This document shows positions 9,687 to 18,765 of a DNA stretch of 64,000 bases, piece after piece (position 1 is the stretch's first letter; each line of letters begins with the position of its first letter). A model generated the notes under the pieces. The model saw nothing but the letters and a program-made list of their open reading frames with translations. It made no database searches and was not told the origin of the DNA. The DNA is from an uncultured Alistipes sp. (GTDB lineage Bacteria > Bacteroidota > Bacteroidia > Bacteroidales > Rikenellaceae). Position numbers and translations under genes: made by a program. The stretch spans positions 110,507 to 174,506 of the forward strand of contig CAMWTS010000001.1 of NCBI GenBank assembly GCA_947177225.1, written 5' to 3'.

Positions 9687-10185
9687 AGTTCATAATCTTT
9701 AAAAGTTCTTCACGCACCGTTCGTCGTGCCCGTGACAGATTCATTCTCACACTCGCTTCGTCGCTCTGCGTCACTTCGGCAATCTCATCGATATCCCATT
9801 GTTCGACATCGCGCAGATGTATCGCAATACGCTGGCGCTCGGGCAAATGCGATATTATGCGTTCGACGATTCGCACCTGATCCTCGGCTTCGTACTGCGA
9901 TCCGTAATCGGCACTGCGCTCGCTTGCATATCCTACCGCAGCCAATGATCGATCGTGTCGGTCGAGAGCACGGAAACGGTCGAGGCAGAGGTTTCTGACC
10001 GATCGCAGAACATAGGCACGCGGATTACCCATGCTCAATATTTCATCGCGTCTGCGCCATACCATTTCATAGATGTCCTGCGTCACGTCCTCGGCATCGG
10101 CGGCATTGCCGACAAGGCTCAAAGCCACGCGATAGGCCACATCTTTGGTCGACAGCATCAGCTCGTTATAACGATCGATCTTCAT
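9673..10185 (-). CDS. RNA polymerase ECF-type sigma factor
   Basis: About 170 aa from MKIDRYNELMLSTKDV; the ORF-track start adds 12 lysine-rich residues that I think are leader. Region 2 is clear (DAEDVTQDIYEMVWRRRDE, about residues 38-56), as is region 4 with its helix-turn-helix (LPERQRIAIHLRDVEQWD, then EASVRMNLSRARRTVREEL). Regions 1 and 3 are absent, as in group-4 sigmas. The operon with an anti-sigma gene and two envelope proteins suggests control of a cell-surface stress or transport response; the inducing signal is not visible. Confidence 0.93.
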   Translation of the reverse strand: MKIDRYNELMLSTKDVAYRVALSLVGNAADAEDVTQDIYEMVWRRRDEILSMGNPRAYVLRSVRNLCLDRFRALDRHDRSLAAVGYASERSADYGSQYEAEDQVRIVERIISHLPERQRIAIHLRDVEQWDIDEIAEVTQSDEASVRMNLSRARRTVREELLKIMNYGVQ

Positions 10186-10229
10186 CTTGCGATAAATCCT
10201 TTTTTTCTTGTCACATTTCACCTATATGA

Positions 10230-10264
10230 CGAACAACGGCGGGAAAATGTAACATCTCCCGCCG
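10230..10264 (-). terminator. hairpin between DUF4491 gene and sigma operon
   Basis: CGGCGGGA pairs with TCCCGCCG across 12 nt. On the minus strand it follows the DUF4491 gene and is trailed by TTGTT, so the T-tract is weak. It separates the small membrane-protein gene from the ECF operon. Confidence 0.6.
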
Positions 10265-10278
10265 AATATTTTTCATTT

Positions 10279-10566
10279 TTATTTGACCTCGCGTTTGGGA
10301 AACCAGCCCTTTTCGACTCGCTTGCGCTGCTCGAACACCTCGCCGATACTCCAAAACGACGATGTCCCCCACACGGCCAGAAGCGTCGACCACAAGACAT
10401 CGGCTACGAACAGCGATGCTGCCACAGACACGATACCCATCAAGAGAAAGGCTTTCCAGCAGCCTACGCCGAAATAGTACTCGCCCTTGATGACCATAGG
10501 GTGGAATATTCCGATAATGACGAACGTCGCCACGCCTATGATAAGACCCGTAAAATATAAATCCAT
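10279..10566 (-). CDS. DUF4491 small membrane protein
   Basis: 95 aa from MDLYFTGLIIGVATFVIIG; the longer ORF-track start runs back through a TATCTTTG promoter box (minus strand, 10597-10590). Three hydrophobic helices (about residues 4-22, 35-50 and 52-68) are followed by a charged tail (FEQRKRVEKGWFPKREVK). Length and the FHPMVIKGEYYFG segment fit DUF4491, a family of unknown function common in gut Bacteroidales. Monocistronic, with its own promoter and a hairpin after the stop. Confidence 0.75.
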   Translation of the reverse strand: MDLYFTGLIIGVATFVIIGIFHPMVIKGEYYFGVGCWKAFLLMGIVSVAASLFVADVLWSTLLAVWGTSSFWSIGEVFEQRKRVEKGWFPKREVK

Positions 10567-10710
10567 AATTCCAAATATTAATATATCGACAAAGATAGTA
10601 AAAGTCGGACGCATAACCAAACCGACGCCTGCCTCCGCCCGTTAAGAGACATTCCGCCGCATGCGGCGATACGCATCGAAAAAGGGCATCGGCCGCGATA
10701 CCGAAATGAA

Positions 10711-10787
10711 ATTGGCGCGGACAGGTCGTACTCGACGTACTGCCTATTCGCGCCAATGACCGGGGTAAAGCTAACAACCGCTTTTCA
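10711..10787. repeat. palindromic repeat, copy A (hairpin plus tail)
   Basis: A hairpin with stem ATTGGCGCG/CGCGCCAAT, an inner AGG/CCT, and an apical GTACTCGACGTAC, followed by a tail GGTAAAGCTAACAACCGCTTTTCA. The same plan (apical GTAC-N-GTAC, varied stem, GCTAA and CTTTTCA tail) occurs at 54847-54950 and 54969-55075. It occupies the gap between the DUF4491 gene and the porin stop. Confidence 0.6.
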
Positions 10788-10798
10788 CTGAACGAGTC

Positions 10799-12133
10799 TT
10801 AGAAGTTGTATTGAACCATCAGACTGACTCTGTTGGCCGTGTTTTGCAAATCGCTCACGTCCTTGCGATAACCGCGCAGATACTCGACGGCAAGAGTGCA
10901 GTTGGAAGATACATTGCAGAAAAGGTTGGCGAATATGTACTGACCTTTCTTATACTGCTCGGGCGACAGATAACCGCTGTCCTTTTCGATATTGACATTG
11001 GAGTAACCGCCCGATACCCAGAATACGCCCGGTATGAAGCTGAGACGGCCGGCAGCCTGCCAGCCCCACATGGGCTGAGTCTCGATGCGTTCGGGATCCT
11101 CGGGATTGGGGATAAAGTCGTAGGGGCTGCCCGTGAGATCCTGTATGTAAGGTGTGATGCCCTCGCCGTAAACACCGTTGAAGAAGATGTCGAAGAAGCT
11201 GCAAAATGCCACGTGACCGCTGAACTGAACGCCCCAACCCACACGTGTAGTATTGGCATCGGTCAGATTATTGTGAAGATACATGTCGCGGATAACACCG
11301 GTGGCACGCACATGGCTGTTGCGATTCTCACCCCACGCATATTGCAGATAAACCGGGAAATCGGGCACTCGCTGTGCAATGGGAGAGAAATACTCGCCAT
11401 AAGTGGCGTTCACATGAGGCATCTCGGCTGCCACACCCACCGTCCAGTGGTCGCGCAGGAACGTATGCTCATAGCGGATCATCGTATTGAAGTTGAAATT
11501 GTAGGCATTGGGGCCGCGGAAATCGACTGTGCGGGGGCCTGCCGCCAAGTCGCAGAATGTGGTTATGTCGCGACCGATGGTAAAACCGCCCACCTTAACG
11601 TATGCCGAACGCAGACGCGGAATATAGCTCAACTCGTCACCGCCGCGGAAGTCCATGTCGACGAAAGCCACGATACGTCCCAGACGGCGGCTGTTGATGA
11701 TGGTTTTCATATAGAGACGCGAAGTGGTTGCGTCCATCGTCACGCGCTGACGATTGGCATAGTTGGTCGACATCGGGATATCGTAAGGAACGAAGTCGAG
11801 GTTGTCGACAGCGCCCATGAAGTCGTAGCTCGTGCGCAAATTGACGAATCCTCCGATAGCCATAGAGAACTTGTTGTTTTTGGTTGCGAATATGAACTGA
11901 GGATTACGCACCTGCTGGAATCCGCTGCGATACGTATCGAGATAGTCGGCAACCACGTTGTTGCGGATCATCGACGACGAGCAGCCGCCGCAGACGGTTT
12001 CGTTCTCCTGAACGGCAATCAGATACACCGTAGGCGAGTTGCCGTCGCGCTTGTCCGCACGTCTTTGTGCCGAGACGTTTGCCACCACCGCAACAGACAG
12101 AAGTGATACAATAAAAAGTCGAAATGTTTTCAT
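10799..12133 (-). CDS. outer-membrane porin-like protein (DcaP-like)
   Basis: 444 aa with signal peptide MKTFRLFIVSLLSVAVVANVSA, a short cysteine pair (VCGGCSS, about residue 50) and a long mature part of alternating strands ending VSLMVQYNF with the terminal phenylalanine of outer-membrane barrels. Segments such as FSMAIGGFVNLRTSYDF resemble DcaP-type trimeric porins, but the match is by eye. It stands alone; no regulator or substrate-binding partner is adjacent, so the solute cannot be named. Confidence 0.75.
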   Translation of the reverse strand: MKTFRLFIVSLLSVAVVANVSAQRRADKRDGNSPTVYLIAVQENETVCGGCSSSMIRNNVVADYLDTYRSGFQQVRNPQFIFATKNNKFSMAIGGFVNLRTSYDFMGAVDNLDFVPYDIPMSTNYANRQRVTMDATTSRLYMKTIINSRRLGRIVAFVDMDFRGGDELSYIPRLRSAYVKVGGFTIGRDITTFCDLAAGPRTVDFRGPNAYNFNFNTMIRYEHTFLRDHWTVGVAAEMPHVNATYGEYFSPIAQRVPDFPVYLQYAWGENRNSHVRATGVIRDMYLHNNLTDANTTRVGWGVQFSGHVAFCSFFDIFFNGVYGEGITPYIQDLTGSPYDFIPNPEDPERIETQPMWGWQAAGRLSFIPGVFWVSGGYSNVNIEKDSGYLSPEQYKKGQYIFANLFCNVSSNCTLAVEYLRGYRKDVSDLQNTANRVSLMVQYNF

Positions 12134-12276
12134 AATTCGGAATGTTTTGGTTTTTAATTTGAATACCTAAAATATAACATCGTTCAACGTCGTATCGGAG
12201 TCTATTCGCCGAACTTTAAGCAAGGAATATGCCAAATAATCAATTCCGATTTCGTATATTTGAACCCTGAAAATCT

Positions 12277-13446
12277 ATGATCTGGATCATTTCCATATTG
12301 TCTCTCATCGCCGTGTGGCTCGACTTCACGGCATACAAACGCATATACAGCCGAGGCAAATGGCCGAAGACTGTTCTGACTGCGGCTCTGACCGACGATC
12401 TGCTGCCGCTAATCTCATTGGCAATCATGTTCGCAGTCTCAGACAATCCGCGTTGTCTCATTATGATCTCTTCGTGGATCATGTGGTTCTACATGGCCAC
12501 AGTGCCGACGCGCATGGTCGTTCTCCTGTTTGGCATATGGAGCAGGCGGCGCATATGGCGCATCATCGGAGGCGTCGCCGCCGCGGCAATGCTGCTCGCG
12601 CTAATATATGGCACTGCCGTAACCCGCACCGACTACCGCATCGAACGCGTCACACTGCAATACGACAATCTTCCCGAAGCATTCGACGGTTACACCGTCG
12701 CTTTGATATCCGACCTGCATGTCGGGGCGATGATTTCACCTCTGAAAGAGTGCAGGCGCATCGTCGGCATCATCGATTCGCTCGACGCCGATCTGGTCGT
12801 TTTCTGCGGCGACCTTATAAATATAAGGATCGAAGAGCTTACGCCCGAGATAAGAGAGGTGCTCGGTTCGATCGCTGCGCATGACGGCGTGGTCGCCGTC
12901 ACGGGCAATCACGACACGGGAGTCTATATCGGAGACAATGCACGCAGCCCCGAAACAGAAACGGAGCGGCTGATATCCCTCGAACGCGAGATGGGCTGGA
13001 AACTGCTCGACAACGAAACCGCATGGATTCGCCGCGGCAACGACAGCATATCGGTCAGCGGCATATCGTTTCTTCCCGACTGGCATCGCCAACGGCACTC
13101 CGACGACATTGACGGCGTAAAACTCGATCCGATCTATACAGATGTGGGCATCGAAGACTTCAATATCACGCTATCGCACATTCCGCAACTATGGAGCAGG
13201 ATCATCGATACCGGCAAGGCCGACCTGACGCTCTCCGGGCATATCCACGCCATGCAGTTCAAACTGCCGGTCGGACATCGCGGCATATCGCCGGCCATGC
13301 TGTTATACAGGAGATGGAGCGGCCTGTACAGTGAGCAAAACGCCTGCCTGTACATCAACGACGGCATCGGCTGCGTAGGCATTCCGGCTCGCATAGGTGC
13401 ATGTCCTGAAATTACCTTTTTCAGGCTCAAACATTCAAAAAAGTAG
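12277..13446 (+). CDS. membrane-anchored metallophosphoesterase (YkuE-like)
   Basis: 389 aa. About four N-terminal membrane helices (residues 1-125) precede a calcineurin-like phosphoesterase domain facing out or in at the membrane. The dimetal motifs appear in order: SDLHVG (about 148), FCGDLIN (about 175), TGNHD (about 210) and LSGHIHA (about 320). Relatives hydrolyse UDP-diacylglucosamine, nucleotide or phospholipid substrates; which applies is not clear. A TATATTTG -7 box lies at 12255-12262, about 15 nt before the ATG, so the leader is short. Single gene; a weak AT hairpin follows. Confidence 0.88.
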   Translation: MIWIISILSLIAVWLDFTAYKRIYSRGKWPKTVLTAALTDDLLPLISLAIMFAVSDNPRCLIMISSWIMWFYMATVPTRMVVLLFGIWSRRRIWRIIGGVAAAAMLLALIYGTAVTRTDYRIERVTLQYDNLPEAFDGYTVALISDLHVGAMISPLKECRRIVGIIDSLDADLVVFCGDLINIRIEELTPEIREVLGSIAAHDGVVAVTGNHDTGVYIGDNARSPETETERLISLEREMGWKLLDNETAWIRRGNDSISVSGISFLPDWHRQRHSDDIDGVKLDPIYTDVGIEDFNITLSHIPQLWSRIIDTGKADLTLSGHIHAMQFKLPVGHRGISPAMLLYRRWSGLYSEQNACLYINDGIGCVGIPARIGACPEITFFRLKHSKK

Positions 13447-13615
13447 GATATTTACATTCTAAATGTAATATTTTCGGGCGTCCAATGTTCTATTTCGACA
13501 CGCTCATATCTTATATGTCCGATATTTGCATTTATAGCGTATCAAGATAATTATTTTCGTTCTACATTTGCACCCGTATCAAAGAGCTTTAAAAGTAATA
13601 AAAGATAAGATCAAG

Positions 13616-15082
13616 ATGAAAAAATTATTGTTATCCATCGCACTGGCAACGATCGCATCGCTATCCACGGCACAACAGCCCGGCGTCACGTTGACCTTCG
13701 ACGATGCACTCAACATCGCATTGGAGAACAACCCCTCGATCGAGGCCTCGCAACGCGAGGAGATGGCAGCCAAGCGCGAGCGACAGGCAGCCATAGGATT
13801 GCGCATGCCGCAGATCAATGTTTTCGGAACCTACACCTATCTGGGCAAGGACATCGGCATAGACTTCAACTCGTCGAAAACGGCGATAGGACAGATGGCC
13901 GCCGGATTCATATCGGAGGGCGTGGCCGGAGGATTGATTACGCCTCAGATGGCGCAGCTGCTCCAAAGCAAACTGTCTCCGCTGCTCGATCTCGACCTGC
14001 AATACAAGATTCAGGATCGCAGCCTCGGATTCATCGGCGGCGAAGTGACCGTGCCGATATTCATGGGCGGCAAGATCAATGCCGCAAACCGTGCCGCACA
14101 GATCAATGAGCAGAGCGCGATCATGGCTGGCAACGGCACACGCAATGCTCTCATATCGGAGCTTGTCGAGCGTTACTTCGGATTGTCGCTGGCAATGCAG
14201 GTGGTCGATGTACGCCGGCAGGTGCTCAGCGGTGTGGAGGTGCATCTCCACGATGCCGAGGCCATGGAGGAGCAGGGTATGATAGCCCGCAGCGAGAAGC
14301 TGTATGTAGAGTTCAAACTTGCCGAGGCTCAGCGCGAATTGGAGAACGCCCGTCTGCAAGTGGCCACACTGCAAAGCGCATTGGCCAACACGCTCGGACA
14401 GAGCATCGACAACGATCCCGCACCCGTCAGTGTCATGTTCGTTCTGGATCGGCTCGAAAGCGTCGACTATTACAAGGATATGGCACGCGACAACAATCCT
14501 CTGCTCTCGCAAGTGGGGCTCAAACGCGAACTGGCCGAGCAGGGTGTGCGTGCCCAGCGCGCCGATTTCTTCCCACAGATCGTAGCCATGGGAGGCGGTA
14601 CGTTCTACAACTATCAGGTGACCAATATCCTGCCGCGATGGGCTGTCGGCATCGGATTCAATTTCAAAATATTCGACGGTCTGAATCGCGAATACAAATA
14701 TTCTGCGGCCAAGCAAACCGTATATCGTGTCGAGTCGTTGCAGAACAAGGCACAGCAAGACATATCGGTGCTGATCGAAAAACTCTACAACCAGCTCGTC
14801 AACTACGCCAATCAGATGACCTCGATCGAGGCTTCGATAGCCTTTGCCGAGGAGTATCTCCACATGAAGAACGAGGCTTTTCTCGAAGGCATGTGCTCTT
14901 CGTCGGAGCTGATAGACGCCGAGTTGAACCTGGCAAAGGTCAAGACTGAACGTATGCAGACGGCCTACGGCTACGACCTGGCATTGGCCAAGCTGCTCGA
15001 AGCGGCAGGCATAAGCGAGGAGTTCACACAATATGCCCGCCGAGCCGACGCACGTCCCATAACATTCGATTTAAATAGATAA
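13616..15082 (+). CDS. TolC-family outer-membrane efflux protein
   Basis: Outer-membrane channel of a second export system. I start at the ATG of MKKLLLSIALATIASLSTAQ (488 aa): it opens a Sec signal peptide, whereas the ORF-track start is a TTG lying inside the -7 box TACATTTG (13563-13570). The two OEP repeats are visible (TFDDALNIALENNPSIEAS near the N-terminus and LRNAKVKTERMQTAYGYD-like helices at the C-terminus). First gene of a four-gene operon with an HlyD-type adaptor and two ABC-2 permeases. No lipobox, unlike the channel at 106-1479. Confidence 0.9.
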   Translation: MKKLLLSIALATIASLSTAQQPGVTLTFDDALNIALENNPSIEASQREEMAAKRERQAAIGLRMPQINVFGTYTYLGKDIGIDFNSSKTAIGQMAAGFISEGVAGGLITPQMAQLLQSKLSPLLDLDLQYKIQDRSLGFIGGEVTVPIFMGGKINAANRAAQINEQSAIMAGNGTRNALISELVERYFGLSLAMQVVDVRRQVLSGVEVHLHDAEAMEEQGMIARSEKLYVEFKLAEAQRELENARLQVATLQSALANTLGQSIDNDPAPVSVMFVLDRLESVDYYKDMARDNNPLLSQVGLKRELAEQGVRAQRADFFPQIVAMGGGTFYNYQVTNILPRWAVGIGFNFKIFDGLNREYKYSAAKQTVYRVESLQNKAQQDISVLIEKLYNQLVNYANQMTSIEASIAFAEEYLHMKNEAFLEGMCSSSELIDAELNLAKVKTERMQTAYGYDLALAKLLEAAGISEEFTQYARRADARPITFDLNR

Positions 15083-15096
15083 AAAGAGATAACAAG

Positions 15097-16083
15097 ATGA
15101 AAAAGAAAAACATTATCGCTATCGTAATCGCTCTGTTGGTAATAGTGGTTATGATCTTTGTGGCCGATCGCATAATCGAGCGTAAGGAGCCGACCTACAT
15201 ACAGGGAACCATCGAGTGCAAAACCTACAAAGCCTCGTCGAAAATAGCCGGACGCATCGACTCGATGCTCGTGGAGGAGGGACAGCATGTGGTTAAGGGC
15301 GAAGTGCTCTACACGATCTCGACTCCCGAACTCAACGCCAAGCTCATGCAGGCCGAAGCCGTGCGCAGCGCAGCCGAAGCCATGAACAAGAAAGCCGACA
15401 AAGGCGCCCGCAAACCTCAGTTGGAGGCAGCCAAGAGCATGTGGCAGAAGGCCGAGGCAGGGCTCGATCTGGCACAAAAGACCTACGATCGCGTCAAGGC
15501 TCTTTACGACAAGGGAGTAGCCCCCAAGCAGAAGCTGGACGAAGCGCAAGCCAATCTCGATGCAATGCGTGCAACGGCGCAGGCCGCCAAAGCACAGTGG
15601 GATCTGGCCTTGGACGGAGCCTCGAACGAAGAGAAAGATGCCACGGCCGCCCAGGTGCGTCAGGCACAAGGTGTTGTAGACGAGGTGGAGTCGTATCTTA
15701 GCGATGCACTCGTCACTTCGCCCGTAACCGGCGAAATATCGACGATCATCTCCGAGGCAGGCGAACTGGTCGGCACGGGCTATCCGGTAGTGACGATCCT
15801 CGACATGAGCGACACGTGGGTCGTATTCAACATAAAGGAGACGATGATGCCCAAAATCAAAATGGGCACACGCTTCAAGGGCAATGTTCCGGCACTCGGC
15901 CGCGAGGTGGAATTCGAGGTGAATTACATTGCCGCAGAGGCCGACTTCGCTACATGGAACGCAACGCGCACGCAGGGCGGATTCGACATTCGCACATTCG
16001 CCGTAAAGGCCAAACCCGTGTCAGATCAGAGCGGCATGCGCCCGGGAATGAGCGTCATAGTGGACTGGGATACGATAGATTAA
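15097..16083 (+). CDS. HlyD/EmrA-type membrane fusion protein
   Basis: 328 aa periplasmic adaptor. One N-terminal membrane anchor (residues 5-26, IIAIVIALLVIVVMIFVA), a lipoyl half-motif (KIAGRIDSMLVEEGQHVVKG), a long alanine/lysine-rich coiled coil (about 85-195), the second lipoyl half (VTSPVTGEISTIISEAG) and a C-terminal beta domain. It follows the TolC gene by 14 nt and precedes the permeases by 10 nt. The set resembles YhiI/YhhJ-type exporters. Exported compound unknown. Confidence 0.9.
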   Translation: MKKKNIIAIVIALLVIVVMIFVADRIIERKEPTYIQGTIECKTYKASSKIAGRIDSMLVEEGQHVVKGEVLYTISTPELNAKLMQAEAVRSAAEAMNKKADKGARKPQLEAAKSMWQKAEAGLDLAQKTYDRVKALYDKGVAPKQKLDEAQANLDAMRATAQAAKAQWDLALDGASNEEKDATAAQVRQAQGVVDEVESYLSDALVTSPVTGEISTIISEAGELVGTGYPVVTILDMSDTWVVFNIKETMMPKIKMGTRFKGNVPALGREVEFEVNYIAAEADFATWNATRTQGGFDIRTFAVKAKPVSDQSGMRPGMSVIVDWDTID

Positions 16084-16093
16084 CAAGCAGGGT

Positions 16094-17272
16094 ATGTTTG
16101 CCTTTTTTCACGACATATTCGCCGTTTTCCGACGGGAGTTGCAGCATATGGTACAGCACCGAATGTACCGTATGCTGACTATCGTGCTGCCGGTGATTTC
16201 GTTCGCATTCTTCGCCGTGCTGTTCGACAACGGTGCCATACACAAACTGCCCGTAGCCATACTCGACGAAGATCATACTCCGCTTTCGCGCAAGCTGTCG
16301 ATGATGATAGGCGAAACGTCCGGCGTTCTGGTAGCATACGACATATGCGACATGAACGAGGGCGAAAAGCTGATGCGCGAAGGCAAGATATCGGGTATCG
16401 TACTGATTCCCGACAATTTCGAGAGCGACATCTACGGCAACGAACAGACACATGTCGACGCCTATATATCCGGCTCCAACATATCGGTCAACGGCATGTT
16501 GTCCAAGGATATACAGACTACCGTACAGACATTTGCCGCCGGCATACAGCTCACCAAGCTGCAATCGGCCGGATTGACTGCCTACCAGGCCATGGCGCAA
16601 GTGATGCCCATACGCTTCTCGAAGCATGTCATCTCCAATCCGTATCTCAACTACGGCTATTATCTGGCTCCGATATTCATGTTGATGATGCTGATGATAT
16701 TCACCGTGTTGACCACTATCTACGCCATAGGGCGCGAGCTCAGATACTCGACCGCAGGCGAATGGATCGCCGCGGGCGGAGGCAACGTCACGGCATCGCT
16801 GCTGGGCAAAATACTGCCCATAACGCTCATCATGACAATACTTGCCCAGGTGATGTTCATCATCATGTTCCGCAGCGTCGGCGTGCCTCTCAACGGCAAT
16901 TACTGGGTGCTGCTCTTCGGTGCGGAGATGTTCATTATCAGCTATCAGGCCATAGCTGTATTCATCATCACGGTGCTTGGCAATCTGCGATTGGGCTTGT
17001 CCATAGGCGGAGGTTACTCGGTGCTGGCATTTACATTCTCAGGACTCACGTTCCCGATCATGGCCATGTACCCCGTCATGCAGGTCGTCTCGAAGATATT
17101 TCCGTTTACCTATTTCACGGAGATCTTCATCGACCAGGCCATGCGCGGTGCACCGAGCGTATATTCCATAATGCCCATAGTCTGCATGGCTGCGTTCATC
17201 GTGCTGCCCATACTGGTTATGCCGCGACTGCGCAAAATCGCAACCGACAGTAAATATTGGGGAAAATTATAG
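16094..17272 (+). CDS. ABC-2 type transporter permease (first of two)
   Basis: 392 aa. An N-terminal helix (about 30-50) is followed by a large extracytoplasmic domain (about 55-180) and five or six C-terminal helices (MLMMLMIFTVLTTIYAIGRE onward), the ABC2_membrane_3 / YhhJ layout. The neighbouring permease begins 2 nt after this stop, so the two probably heterodimerise. No nucleotide-binding subunit is encoded in the operon or anywhere near it; the ATPase must be supplied from elsewhere or energy coupling is unusual. Confidence 0.88.
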   Translation: MFAFFHDIFAVFRRELQHMVQHRMYRMLTIVLPVISFAFFAVLFDNGAIHKLPVAILDEDHTPLSRKLSMMIGETSGVLVAYDICDMNEGEKLMREGKISGIVLIPDNFESDIYGNEQTHVDAYISGSNISVNGMLSKDIQTTVQTFAAGIQLTKLQSAGLTAYQAMAQVMPIRFSKHVISNPYLNYGYYLAPIFMLMMLMIFTVLTTIYAIGRELRYSTAGEWIAAGGGNVTASLLGKILPITLIMTILAQVMFIIMFRSVGVPLNGNYWVLLFGAEMFIISYQAIAVFIITVLGNLRLGLSIGGGYSVLAFTFSGLTFPIMAMYPVMQVVSKIFPFTYFTEIFIDQAMRGAPSVYSIMPIVCMAAFIVLPILVMPRLRKIATDSKYWGKL

Positions 17273-17274
17273 CT

Positions 17275-18537
17275 ATGAGGAGTATAGGACACATATTCAA
17301 AACATACTGGAAGCAATTCGTATCGGTCACCGGCAACGAACTGCGCAACATATTCACCGATGCAGGCGTGCTGCTGGTAGTCGTATTGGCCATCTTCATC
17401 TACACGACCATCTATTCCTGCGCCTACGGCACGCAGGTATTGCGCAATGTGCCTCTCGGAGTAGTCGACATGAGCAAAACGCCCGAGAGTCGCGCACTGA
17501 TAAATACATTCAGTTCAGGCCCCAACACCGTAGTGGCCTACGAACCGGCTTCGATGGCCGAAGCTGAAGAGATGTTTTTCGCACGCAAGATCTACGGTAT
17601 AGTCTACATTCCGTCGGACTACTCGAAGAATCTCTACGCCGGCATGCAGGCCAACGTGAGTCTCTATCTCGACGGCAGCTATCTGCTGATGTATCGTCAG
17701 GCATTCCAGGAGCTGGTTGCGGGAATAGGCACTACGGGCGCCATGGTGGAGGTGCAGCGACTGATATCGAAAGGTACCAACGCACAGATAACCAAATCGA
17801 CCGTACAGCCCATAATATATCAGACGCACAACATGTTCAATCCATATCTGGGATACGGTTCGTTCGTCATGCCGGCTATCATCATCGTAATCATACAGCA
17901 GACGCTGCTGATCGGCATCGGCATGCTCGGCGGCACATGGCGCGAGCACGGGTTATACGACAAGCTGCGCCCCGCAGGCGAAAAACGCATGGCCACACTA
18001 CCAATCGTAATGGGCAAAGCCACGGCATACGCCATGATCTACACCGTGACGCTGCTGCTCATATTAAACGTTATATACAGGATATTCGGATTCCCGATGA
18101 ACGGGCGCACGATCGACATCGTTGCCTTCATGATTCCATATCTGCTGGCCTGCATATTCCTCAGCATAGCCGTATCGACGCTCTTCCGCAGTCGAGAAAG
18201 CTCTCTGCTGCTGCTGTTGTGGACATCTATTCCCATATTGCTGCTCAGCGGTGCATCGTATCCGCGCGAGGCAATTCCCGACTGGCTATACGCCATAGGC
18301 AAGGTCTTTCCGAGCAGCAGCGGTGTCGAGGGCTTCATCAGATTGCAAACCATGGGAGCATCGTATGTCGATGTTCTGCCTCAGGTCAAGCTGTTGTGGA
18401 TACTTGCAATCATATATGCCGGTATGGCCTGCATAGGCATACATGTGGTCACGACGGGCAATCTGAGCGACCAGATCAAGGCGCGAGTCAAACATAGAAT
18501 GGCCTCGCTCAAAAATAAAATCGAAATGCAACAATAG
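17275..18537 (+). CDS. ABC-2 type transporter permease (second of two)
   Basis: 420 aa from the ATG two nucleotides after the previous stop; the ORF-track start lies inside that gene. Same architecture as its neighbour: one N-terminal helix (LLVVVLAIFIYTTIYSCAYG), a large external loop, then a helix bundle (IIIVIIQQTLLIGIGMLGG to the end). The pair is paralogous by layout but diverged in sequence. End of the operon; a good intrinsic terminator follows. Confidence 0.88.
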   Translation: MRSIGHIFKTYWKQFVSVTGNELRNIFTDAGVLLVVVLAIFIYTTIYSCAYGTQVLRNVPLGVVDMSKTPESRALINTFSSGPNTVVAYEPASMAEAEEMFFARKIYGIVYIPSDYSKNLYAGMQANVSLYLDGSYLLMYRQAFQELVAGIGTTGAMVEVQRLISKGTNAQITKSTVQPIIYQTHNMFNPYLGYGSFVMPAIIIVIIQQTLLIGIGMLGGTWREHGLYDKLRPAGEKRMATLPIVMGKATAYAMIYTVTLLLILNVIYRIFGFPMNGRTIDIVAFMIPYLLACIFLSIAVSTLFRSRESSLLLLLWTSIPILLLSGASYPREAIPDWLYAIGKVFPSSSGVEGFIRLQTMGASYVDVLPQVKLLWILAIIYAGMACIGIHVVTTGNLSDQIKARVKHRMASLKNKIEMQQ

Positions 18538-18570
18538 GGTAGAGATTATCCTGCCTGCCCAACTACGAAC

Positions 18571-18604
18571 ACGGCTGCAAGTCTACTTGCGGCCGTATTT
18601 TTAT
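18571..18604 (+). terminator. intrinsic terminator of the TolC-HlyD-ABC operon
   Basis: ACGGC-T-GCAAGT pairs with ACTTGC-G-GCCGT over a 2-nt loop, followed by ATTTTTATAA. Stable stem with a proper T-tract. Confidence 0.85.
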
Positions 18605-18731
18605 AATATACAACGAGGTGCCGATATCGGCTCGTATCAACTCCGGACGGCGATCGGTCACACTTGCAGGACAAAGTATTTGATGCCGGACAAATGTTTT
18701 ATTGTATATAGAAATAAATCAATTAAATAAG

Positions 18732-18762
18732 TTTGCGAATTACGAAAAAATTACTACTTTTG
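18732..18762 (+). promoter_or_regulatory. -33/-7 promoter of a structured RNA
   Basis: TTTG, 19 nt, TACTTTTG: both boxes and the spacing match the phylum consensus. Predicted start near 18766, immediately before the long hairpin described next. The stretch 18605-18731 before it holds no gene or other signal that I can recognise. Confidence 0.75.
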
Positions 18763-18765
18763 TAT

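Noticed and set aside
13661-15031. 456-aa minus-strand ORF opposite the TolC gene
   Set aside because: Antisense frame of a clear outer-membrane channel gene; no recognisable domain or promoter.
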